DNA from: Candidatus Bipolaricaulota bacterium
GTDB taxonomy: Bacteria > Bipolaricaulota > Bipolaricaulia > RBG-16-55-9
DNA: 6,748 bases
Direction of reading: 5' to 3'
Assembly: GCA_027021605.1 (NCBI GenBank)
Contig: JALUUA010000266.1
Span: 1 to 6,748, forward strand
Below, in pieces: positions 5,155-6,748 of the stretch. Both the position numbers and the translations under genes were made by a program. The stretch's first letter is position 1; every line of letters starts with the position of its first letter. The notes below the pieces were generated by a model, which saw nothing but the letters and a program-made list of their open reading frames with translations, was not told the origin of the DNA and searched no databases.

Positions 5155-6057
5155 CTACAGCATCAACCCCAGCCCCAGCAGCGCACTGTAGAGGAAGCTC
5201 AGCCGGGCCGTCCGGGCCAGCGCTCGGTTGAGGGTTTCGCCGTCGGCAATGGGCGTCTTCCCCAGCGTCCGAAGAAGCCCCAGCGCCCAGGGGAGGGAGA
5301 GCCACGGCAACAATACGCTTGCGGGACGCACCTCCGCCAGCCACACCCCCAGGGGCACAACATAGGCGCTCATCAAGAGCAGCGCGTACTCCAAGCGCGT
5401 CCCGCGCTCCCCCAGCAGGACGGCCAACGTGCGCTTGCCCGCCTCGCGGTCCGTGTCCAGGTCGCGGAAGTTGTTCACCACCAAGATGGCCGTCACAAGC
5501 GCCCCCACGGGGACGGCCCATACGAGCGCCTCCCACGAGAACGTTAAAGCTTGGACGTAGTACGTCCCCACGACGGCCACGAGACCGAAGAAGAAGAACA
5601 CGAGTAAGTCCCCAAGCCCGCAGTGCCCCAGTGGGAAGGGGCCCCCACTGTAGAGCAGCGCACAGAGCAGGGCCGCTGCCCCGATGAGCAGAATGGGCCA
5701 CCCTGCTACGGCCACAAGATAGAGCCCCACGAGCGCGCTCAGCCCGAAGACGACCGCCATCCCCAGGCGCATCTCCCGGGGCGAGACGAGTCCGCTTTGG
5801 GTCACTCTTAATGGCCCCTTGCGCCCCGGACGATCCACGCCCTTGGCCCAGTCGAAGTAGTCATTGGCGAAGTTTACGCCAATTTGCAGCAACAAGGCCC
5901 CCAGGAGCGCAGCTACCGCAGGCCCCAAGCGGAAAGTCCCGTCGGCGTAGGCGAGGGCCGTCCCCACTAGGACGGGCGAGAGGGCCGCCGGGAGGGTCTT
6001 GGGCCGCGCGGCCCAGAGCCAGACCTTCCACTTGGGTTGCGCTTTTAAGGCCGCCAC
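5155..6057 (-). CDS. menA: 1,4-dihydroxy-2-naphthoate polyprenyltransferase (MenA)
   Basis: A 300-residue integral membrane prenyltransferase of the UbiA superfamily that attaches a polyprenyl chain to DHNA, giving demethylmenaquinone. ARPKTLPAALSPVLVG (17-32) is the typical MenA N-terminus. The first Asp-rich motif is NFANDYFDWAKGVD (62-75). The second is NNFRDLDTDREAGKRTLAVLLG (195-216). Both bind the Mg-diphosphate of the prenyl donor. About eight or nine hydrophobic membrane segments are evident, including LCALLYSGG (131-139) and the run LLVFFFFGLVAVVGTYYV (151-168). The GTG start at 6057 lies inside the end of menB, an overlap of 13 nt, with AAGAAG about 5 nt upstream. No better start exists. 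The gene is translationally coupled to menB and converges with the plus-strand toxin gene. Confidence 0.94.
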   Translation of the reverse strand: MAALKAQPKWKVWLWAARPKTLPAALSPVLVGTALAYADGTFRLGPAVAALLGALLLQIGVNFANDYFDWAKGVDRPGRKGPLRVTQSGLVSPREMRLGMAVVFGLSALVGLYLVAVAGWPILLIGAAALLCALLYSGGPFPLGHCGLGDLLVFFFFGLVAVVGTYYVQALTFSWEALVWAVPVGALVTAILVVNNFRDLDTDREAGKRTLAVLLGERGTRLEYALLLMSAYVVPLGVWLAEVRPASVLLPWLSLPWALGLLRTLGKTPIADGETLNRALARTARLSFLYSALLGLGLML

Positions 6058-6748
6058 GGGTACTTCTTAAAGTCGGGCTCCCGCTTCTCCAAGAAGGCGT
6101 TCCGGCCCTCCTGCCCCTCCTCCGTCATGTAGAAGAGCATCGTCGCGTTGCCCGCCAGCTCCAAAAGCCCGATCTGCCCGTCACAGTCTGCATTAAACGC
6201 CGACTTCAAACAGCGAATCGCGATCGGGCTCTTCTTTAAGATCTCGCGGGCCCACGCCACGCCCTCCACCTCCAGCTCCTCCAGGGGCACCACCTTGTTG
6301 ACCAGGCCCATCTCCAGCGCCTCCTGGGCGGTATATTGCCGACAGAGATACCAGATCTCGCGGGCCTTCTTCTGGCCCACGATGCGCGCTAGGTAACTAG
6401 CCCCGAGCCCGCCGTCGAAGCTGCCCACCTTGGGGCCCGTCTGCCCGAAGACGGCGTTGTCCGCCGCAATAGTCAAATCGCACACGACGTGGAGGACGTG
6501 GCCGCCGCCGATAGCGTAGCCCGGCACCAGGGCGATCACCACCTTGGGGATCGAGCGGATGATCTTCTGCAGCTGGAGCACGTTCAGGCGTTGGACCCCT
6601 TGTTCGTCCTTGTAGCCCGCCTCGCCCCGCACCCGCTGATCGCCCCCCGAGCAGAAGGCCCACTTCCCGTCTTGAGCGGGACCGTTGCCCGTAAGCAGCA
6701 CGACCCCGATGCGGGGGTCGTCCCAGGCGTCGTTAAACGCTTCGATCA
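6045..6748 (-). CDS. menB: 1,4-dihydroxy-2-naphthoyl-CoA synthase (MenB), start beyond the right edge
   Basis: A crotonase-superfamily enzyme that closes the second ring of o-succinylbenzoyl-CoA in menaquinone synthesis. The N-terminal part lies outside; reading is open from base 6746 (IEAFNDAWDDPRIGVVLLTG onward). Visible hallmarks in order are AFCSGGDQRVRG, VPGYAIGGGHVLHVVCDLTIAADN (oxyanion hole region), FGQTGPKVGSFDGG with the catalytic Asp (about 6409-6447), LARIVGQKKAREIWYLCRQY, MGLVNKVVP, FNADCDGQ, LAGNATMLFYMTEEGQEG and the C-terminal PDFKKYPWRP. Gly in QTGPK (Asp in the actinobacterial form) marks the bicarbonate-dependent class of MenB. The gene is intact at its 3' end and overlaps menA by 13 nt. 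Other men genes (menD, menC, menF, menH) may lie upstream of the window. Confidence 0.97.
   Translation of the reverse strand, partial: IEAFNDAWDDPRIGVVLLTGNGPAQDGKWAFCSGGDQRVRGEAGYKDEQGVQRLNVLQLQKIIRSIPKVVIALVPGYAIGGGHVLHVVCDLTIAADNAVFGQTGPKVGSFDGGLGASYLARIVGQKKAREIWYLCRQYTAQEALEMGLVNKVVPLEELEVEGVAWAREILKKSPIAIRCLKSAFNADCDGQIGLLELAGNATMLFYMTEEGQEGRNAFLEKREPDFKKYPWRP

Overview
The window is a gene-dense, GC-rich stretch of bacterial chromosome. Four metabolic or housekeeping genes and a two-gene MNT/HEPN pair lie on the minus strand, followed by menA and menB on the same strand. One two-gene toxin-antitoxin-like cassette sits on the plus strand between menA and menE. Nine protein genes are supported; two run off the window (tldD at the left edge, menB at the right edge). 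I see no rRNA, tRNA, CRISPR array, transposase or phage gene. The organism is probably a menaquinone-using bacterium. High GC, proteins rich in charged residues, tightly overlapping genes and two toxin-antitoxin-like pairs in 6.7 kb would suit a thermophile or an environmental lineage, but that is inference and I cannot name a phylum.

Right part (about 5155-6748, minus strand): menB (naphthoate synthase) and menA (DHNA polyprenyltransferase) overlap by 13 nt. They carry out DHNA-CoA ring closure and membrane prenylation in menaquinone biosynthesis. menE (o-succinylbenzoate-CoA ligase, 2714-4216), which makes the MenB substrate, lies further downstream on the same strand. It is separated from menA by a 938-bp block that holds a plus-strand DUF433/DUF5615 cassette (VapBC45-like, 4455-5110) and a 238-bp divergent intergenic region. 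A good sigma70-like promoter for menE (TTGACC-N18-TATACT on the minus strand) lies in that region, so menE no longer needs read-through from menBA.

Left part (about 1-2654, minus strand): downstream of menE come pruA (ALDH4A1-like 1-pyrroline-5-carboxylate dehydrogenase), a minimal nucleotidyltransferase (MNT), a HEPN-domain protein and the start of a TldD/PmbA-type peptidase gene. Spacing is tight: 14 nt between pruA and MNT, a 1-nt stop/start overlap between MNT and HEPN, and about 44 nt of overlap between HEPN and tldD. This looks like one transcription unit, menE-pruA-mnt-hepn-tldD.

The most notable features are regulatory or structural. A perfect 6-bp hairpin covers the HEPN ribosome binding site exactly at the MNT stop codon. 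A (AACTTG)3 tandem repeat is read in two frames, as Ser6 at the HEPN C-terminus and as alternating Val-Gln at the TldD N-terminus. The spacing between Shine-Dalgarno and start codon of menE is odd. I found no clear evidence of a wholly new system; the individual gene families are all recognisable.
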